64,000 nt of DNA, taken from NCBI RefSeq assembly GCF_001625365.1, contig NZ_LJJF01000001.1:5698501-5762500 (forward strand), read 5' to 3'. The notes beneath the pieces are model-generated. The model was given only the letters and a program-made list of their open reading frames with translations. It did no database searches and was not told the origin of the DNA. This DNA is from Streptomyces sp. MJM8645. Its GTDB lineage: Bacteria > Actinomycetota > Actinomycetes > Streptomycetales > Streptomycetaceae. The position numbers and the translations under genes were made by a program. This document shows positions 50,576 through 59,866 of this stretch, piece after piece. The stretch's first letter is position 1. Every line of letters starts with the position of its first letter.

Positions 50576-53221
50576 ATGAGCAACGGACTGGCGCGCGCCT
50601 CGGTGCGCTTTCGACCCGCCTCCTTCGTGGGCACCCTGGTCGCCCTGCTGCTGGGCGCCGCCGTGGTGGTGGCCTGCGGCGTGCTGCTGCAGACCGGACT
50701 GACCGCGAGCGTCGCACCGCAGCGGTACGCGGGCACCCCGGTGGTGGTCGCGGCCGACCCGATGGTGCGGATCACCGCCAAGGTCGGCCGCGACACCGAG
50801 ACCAGGGAGCAGACCACCCCCGAGCGGGCCCGGACGGACGCCGCCCTGGTGGGCCGGATCGCCGCACTGCCCGGGGTCGCCGCCGCCCGCCCGGACAGCG
50901 CCTTTCCGCTGCCGGCCGGCGCCGGCACCCCCGCCCTGACCGGCCGGGGCTTCGCCGCGCTCGGCATCGCCGGCCCGGCCGACCAACTGGTCGAGGGCCG
51001 TGCGCCCGGCGCCGACGAGGTGGTGCTGGACGCCGACACGGCGCGCGCCGCCCACCTCGCGCCCGGCGCGAAGCTCACCCTCACCGCCCCCGGCGGCACC
51101 GGCGACTACCGGGTCTCCGGCCTGGCCGCCGCCCAGTCGGCCGGCCCCACCGCCTGGTTCGCCGACGCCATCGCCGACCGCCTCTCCGGCCACCCCGGTC
51201 GGATCGACGCGATCGCCGTCCAGCCGCGCGAGGGCGTGGACCGCGCCGCGCTGGTCGCGCAGGTCCGCCAGGCCCTCGACGCCCAGGCCCCCGGCACCAA
51301 GGCCGCAGACGCCAAGGCTGCGGGCACCCAGGCAGCGGACGCCAAGGCCGCCGGCACCCCGGCCATCGGCCTGGAGGCCAAGGCCGAGAACGGCGGCGCC
51401 AAGGTCTTCACCGGCGACGGCCGCGGCACCGTCGAACAGCCCGCCATCGGCGAGGCCCGCACCCTGCTGATGGGGCTCGGCGGCAGCTTCGGCGGCTACG
51501 CCACCATGACCGCGATCTTCGTCGTGATGAGCACCGTCGCCCTGGCCACCGGCCAGCGCGCCCGCGAGTTCGCCCTGCTGCGCGCCATCGGCGCCACCCC
51601 GCGACAGATCCGCCGCACCATCGCCACCGAGGCGATGCTGGTCGCGCCGGTCGCCGGGGCGCTCGGCATCCTGCCCGGACTGGCCCTGGCCCGCTGGTGG
51701 TTCGACGAACTGACCTCGCGCGGCGCCGTGCCGCAGGGCGTGCGACTGGACGTCGGCCCGCTGCCGATGCTCGCCGCCGTCCTCATCTGCACCCTCGCCG
51801 CGCTGACCGCCGGCTTCCTGGCCGCCCGCCGCCCCGCCAAGCTGCGCCCCGGTCAGGCGCTCGGCGCGGCCGCCGTCGAACCGGGACACCCCGGCAAGGT
51901 GCGGACCGTCATCGGGCTGCTCTTCGCCGCCGGCGGCGTGGTGGCCGCCGCCCTCGCGGCCGCCCTGGACGGCATCAACGCCGCCAACACCGCGCTCGGC
52001 GTGGTCATGTGCTTCATGCTGGCCGTCGCGCTGCTCGGCCCCTGGGTGGCGCGGGTCGCCGCCGCGGTGTTCGGCGCCCCGCTGCGGGCCGGCGGTGCCC
52101 CCGGCTCGCTGGCCGCCGACAACACCCGCGCCAACGCCCGCCGGCTGGCCTCCGCGATCACCCCGATCGTGCTGGTCACCGCCTTCTGCGGCACCCTGCT
52201 GTTCCTCCAGAGCACCATCAGCCACGCCACCGGCGCGAACGTGCGGGACGGCATCGTCGCCGACCACGTGATCGGCTCCACCGGCCCCGGCCTGCCCGCG
52301 GGCACCGCCGCCCGGGCCGCCAAGGTGCCCGGTGTGGACGCCGCGGTCGGCGTGCTGCGCACCGCCGCCGTGTACACCCACGACATGCAGCTCGGCTCCG
52401 CCACCGCGCTCGGCGTCGACGGCGACCCGGCCCGGCTGTCCCGGGTGCTCGACCTGGGCGTGCGCAGCGGTTCGCTCGCCGACCTGGGCCGCGCCGCCGA
52501 CACCGTCGCCCTGGACGCCACGCTGGCCGACGCCCTGGACGTCAAGGTCGGCGACCGGGTGCCGCTGCGGCTCGGCGACGGCACCCCGGTGCAGCCCGCC
52601 GTGGTCGCCGTCTACGACCGCGGGCTCGGCTTCGGCCAGGTGCTGCTGCCCCGGGCGGTCGTCGCCGGGCACGTCACCGCCGGGTACGACAGCCAGGTGC
52701 TGGTCGCCGACGCGCCGGGCGCCGACCGTACGGCGGTGGCGGCCGCGCTGGCGGGCCTCGCGGGCCCCGGCGGGGCGACCGTGACCGACCGGGCCGGATT
52801 CGTCGCCCAGTCCGACAAGATGATGGAGCTGAATGCCTGGGCCAACACCGTGATGGCCGGCGTGCTCGGCGGGTTCGCCGCCGTCACCGCCGTCAACACC
52901 CTGGTGATGACCGTCCTCGACCGGCGCCGCGAGGTCGCCCTGCTCCGACTGGCCGGCACCACCCGGCGCCAGGTGCGCGGCATGATGCGCTGGGAGGCGC
53001 TGCTGGTCGCCGCGACCGGCCTGGTGATCGGCGGGGGGATCGCCTGGATCGCCCTCGTCCCGATCGCCCGGGGCGTCGCCAACTCCTCCCCGTACATCCC
53101 GCCGGCGCTCGCCCTGCCGCTGGCCGCCGGAGCCGTCCTGCTCTGCCTCGGCGCGACCGGGCTGCCCGCCCGGGCCCTGCTGCGCACCCGCCCGGTGGCG
53201 CTGGGCGCCGCCCGGCAGTAG
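50576..53221 (+). CDS. FtsX-like ABC transporter permease
   Basis: An 881-residue permease with two FtsX domains: an N-terminal TM helix, a large periplasmic-type domain and three TM helices, then a second copy. The FtsX cores include MTAIFVVMSTVALATGQRAR with EFALLRAIGATPRQIRRTIA (about residues 310-350). The second reads AVNTLVMTVLDRRREVALLR with LAGTTRRQVRGMMRWEALLV (about 775-815). A short Ala/Lys/Asp-rich repeat (KAADAKAAGTQAADAKAAGT) sits in the first extracytoplasmic domain. ATG 50576 has GGGGCAGGGGC just upstream. It pairs with the upstream ATPase. Substrate is unknown; antimicrobial-peptide sensing or lipoprotein/drug export are typical for the family. Confidence 0.9.
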   Translation: MSNGLARASVRFRPASFVGTLVALLLGAAVVVACGVLLQTGLTASVAPQRYAGTPVVVAADPMVRITAKVGRDTETREQTTPERARTDAALVGRIAALPGVAAARPDSAFPLPAGAGTPALTGRGFAALGIAGPADQLVEGRAPGADEVVLDADTARAAHLAPGAKLTLTAPGGTGDYRVSGLAAAQSAGPTAWFADAIADRLSGHPGRIDAIAVQPREGVDRAALVAQVRQALDAQAPGTKAADAKAAGTQAADAKAAGTPAIGLEAKAENGGAKVFTGDGRGTVEQPAIGEARTLLMGLGGSFGGYATMTAIFVVMSTVALATGQRAREFALLRAIGATPRQIRRTIATEAMLVAPVAGALGILPGLALARWWFDELTSRGAVPQGVRLDVGPLPMLAAVLICTLAALTAGFLAARRPAKLRPGQALGAAAVEPGHPGKVRTVIGLLFAAGGVVAAALAAALDGINAANTALGVVMCFMLAVALLGPWVARVAAAVFGAPLRAGGAPGSLAADNTRANARRLASAITPIVLVTAFCGTLLFLQSTISHATGANVRDGIVADHVIGSTGPGLPAGTAARAAKVPGVDAAVGVLRTAAVYTHDMQLGSATALGVDGDPARLSRVLDLGVRSGSLADLGRAADTVALDATLADALDVKVGDRVPLRLGDGTPVQPAVVAVYDRGLGFGQVLLPRAVVAGHVTAGYDSQVLVADAPGADRTAVAAALAGLAGPGGATVTDRAGFVAQSDKMMELNAWANTVMAGVLGGFAAVTAVNTLVMTVLDRRREVALLRLAGTTRRQVRGMMRWEALLVAATGLVIGGGIAWIALVPIARGVANSSPYIPPALALPLAAGAVLLCLGATGLPARALLRTRPVALGAARQ

Positions 53222-53235
53222 CCGAGGCCCGTGAA

Positions 53236-53282
53236 AGCCCGAAGGGCCCCGTCCGGTACCGCCGGAAGGGGCCCTTCGGGCT
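53236..53282 (+). terminator. Long stem-loop terminator after the ABC exporter
   Basis: A perfect 15-bp inverted repeat, AGCCCGAAGGGCCCC (53236-53250) with its complement at 53268-53282, has a TCCGG/CCGGA stem inside the loop. It begins 14 bp after the permease stop. Confidence 0.85.
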
Positions 53283-53297
53283 GGTCAGGGCACCTGC

Positions 53298-53493
53298 CAG
53301 GTCCTGTCCGGCCGATCTTGCCGGGCCCGCGACGCGCCCCCAGCCTGGCGGCCGGGAGGTACCCCCAGGCATCCCGCCTGGACGCACGCCCGAATCGCCC
53401 AAGTACGTCCAGTACGAGGGCGATCCGGGCGCACGCCCAGCCGGGCGCCCACCGCCGCGGGCTGATCCGCCAAGATCGACCGGACAGGACCTA
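53298..53493. mobile_element. MITE-like palindromic repeat element (196 bp, non-coding)
   Basis: Near-perfect 26-bp terminal inverted repeats (AGGTCCTGTCCGGCCGATCT at 53298 onward, reverse complement at about 53468-53493, two mismatches) flank a GC-rich interior. The interior also folds on itself (GGACGCACGCCCG and its imperfect partner around CAAGTACGTCCAGTACGAG). It has no ORF and no obvious target-site duplication. From memory, similar elements are scattered between genes in Streptomyces; this one is probably immobile and of unknown origin. Confidence 0.6.
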
Positions 53494-53598
53494 GAGGATC
53501 GCTGGACGGCCACACCAGAGCCTCGCTCGTACGGGTGACAAAAGCCGGGCCGAGTAGGCGCAATGGGGTAGCCGGGAAAGTCCAAACCCCTTTATTGG

Positions 53599-53623
53599 AG
53601 CTGATCGTGATGTCGGATCAGCT
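53599..53623. promoter_or_regulatory. Inverted repeat upstream of the multicopper oxidase operon
   Basis: AGCTGATC and GATCAGCT are separated by 9 bp, about 60 bp before the first ATG, in an AT-richer stretch. It could be an operator or the end of a leader hairpin. It does not resemble known CsoR copper sites. The stretch 53494-53598 has no further recognisable feature. Confidence 0.45.
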
Positions 53624-53681
53624 ACGCTCTCGCCCGCCCCGTCGGACCCGCCCGACCCGCCGAAGCAGAGAGTAGCCCGAC

Positions 53682-54152
53682 ATGAGCAGTCCTCCCGCGG
53701 CCGCCGCGCCCCGCTGGCCGCTGATCCTGCTGCGCATCACCGCGACCACCCTGGCGGTCCTGGCCCTGCTCCAGGTCATGCTGGCCGGCAGCTTCCTCAA
53801 CGGCACCTACGAGTCCCTCAAGGACCACGAGGGCAACGCGATGACGCTGGCCACCGTGGTCCTCTGCCAACTGGCGGCGGCCGCGCTGGTGCGCCGGCCC
53901 GGTCGCGGCCCGCTCTGGCCGCTGTGGAGCACCGCCGTGCTGACCGTCGCCGTCGTCGGCCAGATCGCCGCCGGCTACGCGCGGTCGATCAGCGTGCACG
54001 TCACCCTCGGGGTGCTGCTGGTCAGCGGGGTCCTGTTCGGGCTGGTCGGCGCCTGGCGGCTGCCGCTGCCCGCCCGCGCGGACCACCTGCCCGAGCCGGA
54101 CGGCAGCGGACGCCTGCCGCGCCCCGGCGGGCCGCTGGAGGTGTCCAAGTGA
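53682..54152 (+). CDS. Small membrane protein preceding the multicopper oxidase
   Basis: A 156-residue protein with four hydrophobic helices (about residues 12-35, 52-68, 78-98 and 103-125). Short polar ends include LEVSK at the C-terminus. No family motif is recognised. It starts MSSPPAAAAPRWPLILLRIT with a weak GAGAG site 9 nt upstream. Its stop overlaps the GTG of the multicopper oxidase (GTGA), so it is made together with it. It may assist copper handling or oxidase assembly, but nothing in its sequence shows metal ligands. Confidence 0.75.
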   Translation: MSSPPAAAAPRWPLILLRITATTLAVLALLQVMLAGSFLNGTYESLKDHEGNAMTLATVVLCQLAAAALVRRPGRGPLWPLWSTAVLTVAVVGQIAAGYARSISVHVTLGVLLVSGVLFGLVGAWRLPLPARADHLPEPDGSGRLPRPGGPLEVSK

Positions 54153-55741
54153 ACCGTCGACGGTTCCTGGGCGTCGGCGCCTCCGTCCTCGGCGCGGGCG
54201 CGCTGGCCGCCGTCGCCGGCCCCGCCGCAGCCCGGCTGTTCGCCGAGGGCCACCCCGGCCGGCTGCTCAGCAGCGGCCTCGACCTGCCCGAGCCGTTCCA
54301 GGTGCCGCTGCCGGTGCCCGCGGTGCTCCAGCCGGTGCGCACCGACGCGACGGCCGACTACTACGAGATCACCCAGCGGGTCGCCGAGCTGGAGATCCTG
54401 CCCGGCGTCAGGACCGAGGCCTGGACGTACGGCGGCACCTTCCCCGGGCCGACGGTGGTCACCCGGTCCGGCCGGGCGGCGGTGGTCAAGCACCGCAACG
54501 AGCTGCCGGTGCCGTCCGTGGTCCACCTGCACGGCGGCCACACCCCGGCCGACAGCGACGGCTACCCCGTCGACCTGCTGCTGCCGGTCGGCTCCTCCGG
54601 TGCGGGCCAGGGGTCGGCGGGCATGCAGGGGATGTCCGACATGCCCGGCATGGCGGGGATGGGCCACGAGGCCGGGCGCACCGCCGAGGGCGAGCGCACC
54701 CACACCTACCCGGGCAAGCAGCGCGCCGCCACCCTCTGGTACCACGACCACCGGATGGGCTTCACCGGCCCCGGCGTCTGGCGCGGCCTGGCCGGCTTCC
54801 ACCTCGTCCACGACGACGAGGAGAGCGCCCTGCCGCTGCCGCGCGGCGACCGCGACCTCCCGCTGATGCTCGCCGACCGCTCCTTCACCGAGGACGGCTC
54901 CTTCCGCTACCCCGCCATCGACGAGGACCTCGCCTCGCCCGGCGTCACCGACGACTACATGAACGGCGTCCTCGGCGACGTCATCCTCGTCAACGGCGCC
55001 CCCTGGCCCCGCCTCGACGTCGACCGCGCCCGCTACCGGCTGCGCCTGCTCAACGCCTCCAACGCCCGCCCCTACCGGCTCCGGCTCGACCCGCAGCCCT
55101 CCGGCGGCGACGCCCTCGTCCAGATCGGCTCCGACGGCGGCCTGCTCGCCGCCCCGATCGCCCACGACGTGCTGGAGATCGCCCCCGCCGAGCGCTTCGA
55201 CATCGTCGTCGACTTCTCCCGTTATGCCCCGGGCACCTCGGTGCGCCTGCTCAACCTCTTCGGCAGCGGCCGTACGGCGGAGGTGATGCGCTTCGACGTC
55301 TCCGGCAAGAAGGTCGGCGACGACTCGACCGTGCCCGACAAGCTGTCCGCGATCGAGGAACTGGACGCCTCCGCCGTCGACGTCACCCGCAAGTTCATCT
55401 TCCGGCGCAGCGGCAGCTACGGCTGGACCATCAACGGCGACCTGTACCGGCCCGGCCGCGACCTCGCCCGGCCGGCCCTCGGCAGCACCGAGCGGTGGCG
55501 CTTCACCTCCGACCTGCACCACCCCGTCCACGTCCACCTCAACCAGTTCCAGGTGCTCAGCCGCAACGGCCGCGACCCGGGCCCGTACGACGGCGGCTGG
55601 AAGGACACCGTCGACCTGCGCCCGGCCGAGGCGGTCGAGGTCCTGGTGCGCTTCACCGACTACCAGGGGACGTACATGATGCACTGCCACAACCTGGAGC
55701 ACGAGGACATGGCGATGATGGCGGACTTCACCGTGCAGTGA
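54149..55741 (+). CDS. Tat-secreted multicopper oxidase (CotA/CueO-like)
   Basis: A 530-residue three-domain multicopper oxidase. The N-terminus MNRRRFLGVGASVLGAGALA is a twin-arginine signal, so it is exported folded with copper. The four copper motifs are intact: HLHGGH near residue 127, WYHDHRMG near 197, HPVHVHLNQF near 457 and HCHNLEHEDMAMM near 511, with Met as axial ligand of type 1 copper. A Met-rich loop (GMQGMSDMPGMAGMGHE, near 155-172) resembles the Cu(I)-binding inserts of CueO-type enzymes. It probably oxidises Cu(I) or phenolics in the envelope. GTG 54149 overlaps the preceding stop. A perfect hairpin follows. Confidence 0.92.
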   Translation: MNRRRFLGVGASVLGAGALAAVAGPAAARLFAEGHPGRLLSSGLDLPEPFQVPLPVPAVLQPVRTDATADYYEITQRVAELEILPGVRTEAWTYGGTFPGPTVVTRSGRAAVVKHRNELPVPSVVHLHGGHTPADSDGYPVDLLLPVGSSGAGQGSAGMQGMSDMPGMAGMGHEAGRTAEGERTHTYPGKQRAATLWYHDHRMGFTGPGVWRGLAGFHLVHDDEESALPLPRGDRDLPLMLADRSFTEDGSFRYPAIDEDLASPGVTDDYMNGVLGDVILVNGAPWPRLDVDRARYRLRLLNASNARPYRLRLDPQPSGGDALVQIGSDGGLLAAPIAHDVLEIAPAERFDIVVDFSRYAPGTSVRLLNLFGSGRTAEVMRFDVSGKKVGDDSTVPDKLSAIEELDASAVDVTRKFIFRRSGSYGWTINGDLYRPGRDLARPALGSTERWRFTSDLHHPVHVHLNQFQVLSRNGRDPGPYDGGWKDTVDLRPAEAVEVLVRFTDYQGTYMMHCHNLEHEDMAMMADFTVQ

Positions 55742-55786
55742 GCCGGGGGCCGGGGGGCTTCGTCCGGCGGGCTTCATCCGGTCGGC

Positions 55787-55825
55787 CGAGTGCCGGAGGG
55801 CGCGCGGTGCGCGTTCCGGCACTCG
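55787..55825 (+). terminator. Hairpin terminator after the multicopper oxidase
   Basis: CGAGTGCCGGA (55787-55797) pairs perfectly with TCCGGCACTCG (55815-55825). TAGCGT at about 55831 just after it may be the -10 of the next gene. Confidence 0.7.
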
Positions 55826-55917
55826 TGGCCTAGCGTCGCGGGGAGACGCACCCCGTCCGCCGTCCGCCGTTTCGTCCTCCCGCCGTCCCCGCCGTCCCGC
55901 CGACCGAGGAGCCGCGC

Positions 55918-57276
55918 ATGACCACCCCCGCCGAACGCCGCCGGCACGGCCGGGCCGCCCGTGACCGCGTCTCCCGCTCCGCCCACGGGCGGTGGATCCC
56001 CGCCGCCGACCGGCCCGACCCGGTCGAGGTGCTGGTACGCCAGGGCGAGGGCCGGGTCGCCCGGCTGCTGCCGATCCGCTACGGGCGGATGGCCGACACC
56101 CCCTTCACCTACCTGCGCGGCGCCGCCGCCGTCATGGCCGCCGACCTCGGCGCCGTCCCCGACACCGGCCTCACCGTCCAACTCTGCGGCGACGCCCACC
56201 TGGTGAACTTCGGCTTGTTCGCCTCGCCGGAACGCGCCCTGCTCTTCGACGTCAACGACTTCGATGAGACCCACCCCGGCCCCTTCGAGTGGGACGTCAA
56301 ACGGCTGGCCGCCAGCATCGCCGTCGCCGCCCGCGACCACGGACAGGACGAGGACCGCGCCCACCGCGCCGCCCGCACCGCCGTCGAGGGCTACGCCACC
56401 GCCATGCGCCGCCTCGCCGGGCTCGGCGAACTCGACGTCTGGTACTCCCGGATCGACGCCGGCGACCTGCTGGCGCTGCTCCGCAAACCCCGGCAGCGCA
56501 AGCGCGCCGAGGCCGACCTCGCCCAGGCCCGCCGCCGCACCAGCCTGCACGCCTTCGGCAAGCTCACCGAGGAACGCGACGGGCAGCGGCGCATCATCAG
56601 CGCGCCACCGCTCATCGAACCGCTGAAGAAGAACGAACTGCGCGACATCGGCAAGGTGTTCAGCGACTACCGGGCCGCCCTCGCCGAGGACCGCCGCGTC
56701 CTCCTCGACCGCTACCGCTTCGTCGACGCGGCGATGAAGGTCGTCGGTGTCGGCAGCGTCGGCACCCGCTGCTACATCGTCCTGCTGGAGGGCCGGGACA
56801 CCCGCGACCCGCTGTTCCTCCAGCTCAAGGAGGCCGGGCGGTCCGTCCTGGAGGACCACCTGCCGCCCACCCGGGTCGACGCCGAGGTCTCCGTCCACCG
56901 CGGCGGGCGCCGTGTCGTCACCGGCCAGCACCTCATGCAGGCCGCCGGCGACATCTTCCTCGGCTGGACCGCCGGCCCCGCCGGGCGCCACTTCTACGGC
57001 CGCCAACTGCGCGACATGAAGGGCTCGGTCGAGGTCGCCGACCTGGCCCCGTCCGGCCTGCGTGCCTACGCCGACCTGTGCGGCCGCACCCTGGCCCGTG
57101 CCCACGCGCGCACCGGCGACCGCCTCGCCATCGCCGGCTACCTGGGCGGCACGGACGCCTTCGCCGAGGCGATCGCCGACTTCTCCGTCCGGTACGCCGA
57201 CCAGACGGCGCTCGACCACGCCGAACTGGTCGCCGCGATCGACGCCGGCCGGATCACCGCGACCCCGGGCGTCTGA
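55918..57276 (+). CDS. DUF2252 family protein
   Basis: A 452-residue member of DUF2252, a widespread family of unknown function distantly similar to aminoglycoside phosphotransferase/kinase folds. Family stretches are RYGRMADTPFTYLRGAAAVM, VQLCGDAHLVNFGLFASPER, LLFDVNDFDETHPGPFEWDV, KRLAASIAVAARDHG and GQHLMQAAGDIFLGWT. The GDAHLxNFG and DVNDFDET blocks recall catalytic loops of small-molecule kinases. ATG 55918 is preceded by GAGGAG 7 nt upstream. It is probably monocistronic. No function can be assigned. Confidence 0.9.
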   Translation: MTTPAERRRHGRAARDRVSRSAHGRWIPAADRPDPVEVLVRQGEGRVARLLPIRYGRMADTPFTYLRGAAAVMAADLGAVPDTGLTVQLCGDAHLVNFGLFASPERALLFDVNDFDETHPGPFEWDVKRLAASIAVAARDHGQDEDRAHRAARTAVEGYATAMRRLAGLGELDVWYSRIDAGDLLALLRKPRQRKRAEADLAQARRRTSLHAFGKLTEERDGQRRIISAPPLIEPLKKNELRDIGKVFSDYRAALAEDRRVLLDRYRFVDAAMKVVGVGSVGTRCYIVLLEGRDTRDPLFLQLKEAGRSVLEDHLPPTRVDAEVSVHRGGRRVVTGQHLMQAAGDIFLGWTAGPAGRHFYGRQLRDMKGSVEVADLAPSGLRAYADLCGRTLARAHARTGDRLAIAGYLGGTDAFAEAIADFSVRYADQTALDHAELVAAIDAGRITATPGV

Positions 57277-57367
57277 GCTCGGCGCGCCCCCGGGGCAGGG
57301 GTGCGGGGGTGCGGGGGTGCGGAAAACGGGTTGCCCCGGCGGGCGCGGTCGGCGTTGGCTGGCCCGC

Positions 57368-57910
57368 ATGACCGAACTGCGCACCGACCGCCTGCTCCTG
57401 CGCCCCTGGCGGGCCACCGACCTCGCACCCTGGGCCGCGATGAACGCCGACCCCGAAGTCCGCGAGCACCTCGGGGACGTCCTCACCCGCGAGCAGTGCG
57501 ACGCCTCGGTGGCGCGCTTCGAGGCCGAGACCGCGGCGCGCGGATACGGCTGGCTGGCCGTCGAGGTGCGCGCCACCGGCGAGTTCGTCGGCCTGGCCGG
57601 CCTCGACGAGGTCGACGAGGGCCTGCCCTTCACCGGCGTCGAGATCGGCTGGCGCCTCGCCCGCACCGCCTGGGGCCACGGCTACGCGACCGAGGCGGCC
57701 CGCGCCGTCCTCGCCCACGGCTTCGACGCCCTCGGCCTCCCCGAGATCCTCGCCGTCACCACCGCGACCAACCACCGCTCGCAGGCCGTCATGCGCCGCC
57801 TCGGCATGACGTCCGACCCCGCCGACGACTTCGAGGACCCGGCCGCCCCCGAGGGCCCGCTGCGGCCCAACGTGCTGTTCCGCCTCCGCCGCGAGCAGCG
57901 GGCGGGCTGA
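57368..57910 (+). CDS. GNAT-family N-acetyltransferase (RimJ/RimL-like)
   Basis: A 180-residue acetyltransferase of the RimJ/RimL-like type. MTELRTDRLLLRPWRATDLA is the classic opening, EIGWRLARTAWGHGYATEAA holds the acetyl-CoA loop, and TTATNHRSQAVMRRLGMTSD is the C-terminal signature. The substrate is unknown; related enzymes acetylate ribosomal protein N-termini, antibiotics or amino acids. ATG 57368 has no clear ribosome-binding site. It is the same strand as the DUF2252 gene with a 91-bp gap. Confidence 0.9.
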   Translation: MTELRTDRLLLRPWRATDLAPWAAMNADPEVREHLGDVLTREQCDASVARFEAETAARGYGWLAVEVRATGEFVGLAGLDEVDEGLPFTGVEIGWRLARTAWGHGYATEAARAVLAHGFDALGLPEILAVTTATNHRSQAVMRRLGMTSDPADDFEDPAAPEGPLRPNVLFRLRREQRAG

Positions 57911-58002
57911 CGGCGGGCCGGGAACAGGCCGGAAACGGCCTGACGGCAGGCGCGTCCCGCGGCTCGGCGCCGTTGTCAGTGGCGTGTGGTTGGGTGATCC
58001 AC

Positions 58003-58923
58003 ATGCTGGCGATCGGGGTGCAGGAGAACGACGGGACGCGCCACCTCCGGGTGGAGGCGGCCGAGTTGGCGCGGCTGGTGCGGCGGATCGGCGCGAAGGG
58101 CGACCGCTTCCTGGTCGCCCAGCGGATACCGGACCTGCCGGACGTCTTCATCCAGGTGTGGCACGCCGAAGGCGGCGAGTACACGCTCGAACACCGCGAC
58201 GGCTCCGCCGCCCGGCACTTCGAGGTGCGCACCGACGGTCCCGAGGCGGTCATCGCCGCGATGACGGGCTGGGCGCGGTACGAGCCGGGCTGGGGCGACG
58301 GCCTGGACTGGCAGCCGCTCGACCTGGGCCCGCAGCCCGAGCCCGCCCCGCCGCTCGACCTGCCCGCCGAGGACCTGCGGCAGTTGCACGACCGGCTGCG
58401 CCTCACCCTGGCCGGCGGCTACACCACCCGCACCGAGCTCGCCGAACTCGCCGAGGACCACCTGGCCTCCGGCGACCACCGCCCGCCCTCCCGCGACCAG
58501 GCCGAGCAACTGGCCGACCGGCTCTGGCTGGAGCGCGTCGGCGAGCAGACCGGCTGGATCGGCGAGACCGACCCGGAACGCCTCACCCGGGCCTTCGCCG
58601 CCCTGGAGGCGGCCGCCATCACCGCCCGGGAGCACTTCAGCTGCTGCGGTTCCTGCGGCGACGCCGAGATCGCCGCCGCCGGGGCGCCGGACGCCCGCGG
58701 CTACGTCTACTTCCATACCCAGTCCACCGACTCCGCCGCCGCCGGCCACGGCCTCGCCCTCCGCTACGGCGGCTTCGATGCCTCCCCGCTGACCACCACC
58801 GCCATCGGCCACGAGGTGGCCGCCGCGCTCACCGAGGCCGGCCTGCCCGTCATCTGGAACGCCGACCCCTCCCAAGCGATAGAGATCCGCCCGCTCCTCT
58901 GGCGCCGCCGCCTGACCGGGTGA
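58003..58923 (+). CDS. DUF6891-like hypothetical protein
   Basis: A 306-residue soluble protein. The N-terminal part (residues 1-105) reads MLAIGVQENDGTRHLRVEAA and FIQVWHAEGGEYTLEHRDG. The C-terminal domain (about 120-306) has ITAREHFSCCGSCGDAEIAA followed by ARGYVYFHTQSTDSAAAGHG and LRYGGFDASPLTTTAIGHEV, which fits DUF6891 as I know it. The CCGSC cluster could bind a metal. The start may be ATG 58003 or GTG 57994 in the same frame; neither has a strong ribosome-binding site. Function unknown. Confidence 0.75.
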   Translation: MLAIGVQENDGTRHLRVEAAELARLVRRIGAKGDRFLVAQRIPDLPDVFIQVWHAEGGEYTLEHRDGSAARHFEVRTDGPEAVIAAMTGWARYEPGWGDGLDWQPLDLGPQPEPAPPLDLPAEDLRQLHDRLRLTLAGGYTTRTELAELAEDHLASGDHRPPSRDQAEQLADRLWLERVGEQTGWIGETDPERLTRAFAALEAAAITAREHFSCCGSCGDAEIAAAGAPDARGYVYFHTQSTDSAAAGHGLALRYGGFDASPLTTTAIGHEVAAALTEAGLPVIWNADPSQAIEIRPLLWRRRLTG

Positions 58924-58954
58924 GGCTCGCGGCTCCGACGGGGAGACGGGTGGG

Positions 58955-59866
58955 TCACGGCACCAGGAGGTGGAGGGCCCCGGGGGCGGCGCTCACGTCG
59001 ACGGGGAGGGCCGCGATGAACTCGCCGTCGGCGTAGGCGGTGATGGCGGGGGAGTCGATCCGCAGGGATGCGGTGCGGTGGGTGGTGACTTCGGGGTGGG
59101 TGGTGTGGGTGCCCTTGAAGAGGGTGGGGAAGAAGCGGGCGATGCGTAGCCGGGGCATGGCGGCGACGAGGGTGAGGTCGAGGAGGCCGTCGTCCGGGAG
59201 GGCGTCGGGGCAGATGAGCATGCCGCCGCCGTAGCTGCGGGTGTTGCCGACGGCGGCCAGGGTGAGGTCGCGTTCGATGACGGTGCCGTCGGCGAGGGTG
59301 ATGCGGAAGGGCAGCGGGCGCAGGTTGGCGAACTCGGCGAGGATGGCCAGGTTGTAGCGCATCCGGCCGCGGGGCCAGCGCAGGCGGTTGGCACGGTCGC
59401 TGACCAGCGAGTCGAAGCCGGTGGCGAGGACGGAGCCGTACCAGCGGGTGGTGCCGTCGGCGGCGGTGACCAGGCCGAGGTCGACGGTCCTGGTGCGTCC
59501 GGCGGCGACGACGTCGGCGGCGGCTTCGGGGGTGGCGAGCGGGAGGCCGTAGGCACGGGCGTGGTCGTTGCCGGTGCCGGCGGGTATCACGCCGAGCGGG
59601 ACGGCGGTGCCGGCGACGGCCTGGAGCGCGAGGTTGACCATGCCGTCGCCGCCGACGGCCACGACGGCGTCGACGCCGTCCGCCACGGCCCGCCGGGCGA
59701 GGCGGACGGCGTCCTCGGGGTCGCGGCCGGCGTGCCGGTCGACCTGGAGGCCGAGGGCGTGCAGACGGGCGACGGCCCGGTGGGCGGCGGGCGCGGCGTG
59801 GCCGGCGCCCGCCGCCGGGTTGCTGAGGACGGCCACTCGCCTGATGGCTCGCGGACCGCCGGTCAC
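58955..59866 (-). CDS. Diacylglycerol kinase-family lipid kinase
   Basis: A 303-residue lipid kinase of the DAGK/YegS type, which phosphorylates diacylglycerol or a related lipid at the membrane. Seen: RRVAVLSNPAAGAGHAAPAA at the N-terminus, the nucleotide motif VVAVGGDGMVNLAL near residue 70, VIPAGTGNDHARAYGLP near 90, the ATGFDSLVS segment, and DLTLVAAMPRLRIARFFPTL with TAYADGEF at the C-terminus. GTG 59866 overlaps the stop of the flavoprotein gene (GTGA), so the pair is coupled. The mycobacterial counterpart Rv2252 is a diacylglycerol kinase linked to phosphatidylinositol-mannoside synthesis, and the surrounding gene order appears the same. Confidence 0.9.
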   Translation of the reverse strand: MTGGPRAIRRVAVLSNPAAGAGHAAPAAHRAVARLHALGLQVDRHAGRDPEDAVRLARRAVADGVDAVVAVGGDGMVNLALQAVAGTAVPLGVIPAGTGNDHARAYGLPLATPEAAADVVAAGRTRTVDLGLVTAADGTTRWYGSVLATGFDSLVSDRANRLRWPRGRMRYNLAILAEFANLRPLPFRITLADGTVIERDLTLAAVGNTRSYGGGMLICPDALPDDGLLDLTLVAAMPRLRIARFFPTLFKGTHTTHPEVTTHRTASLRIDSPAITAYADGEFIAALPVDVSAAPGALHLLVP

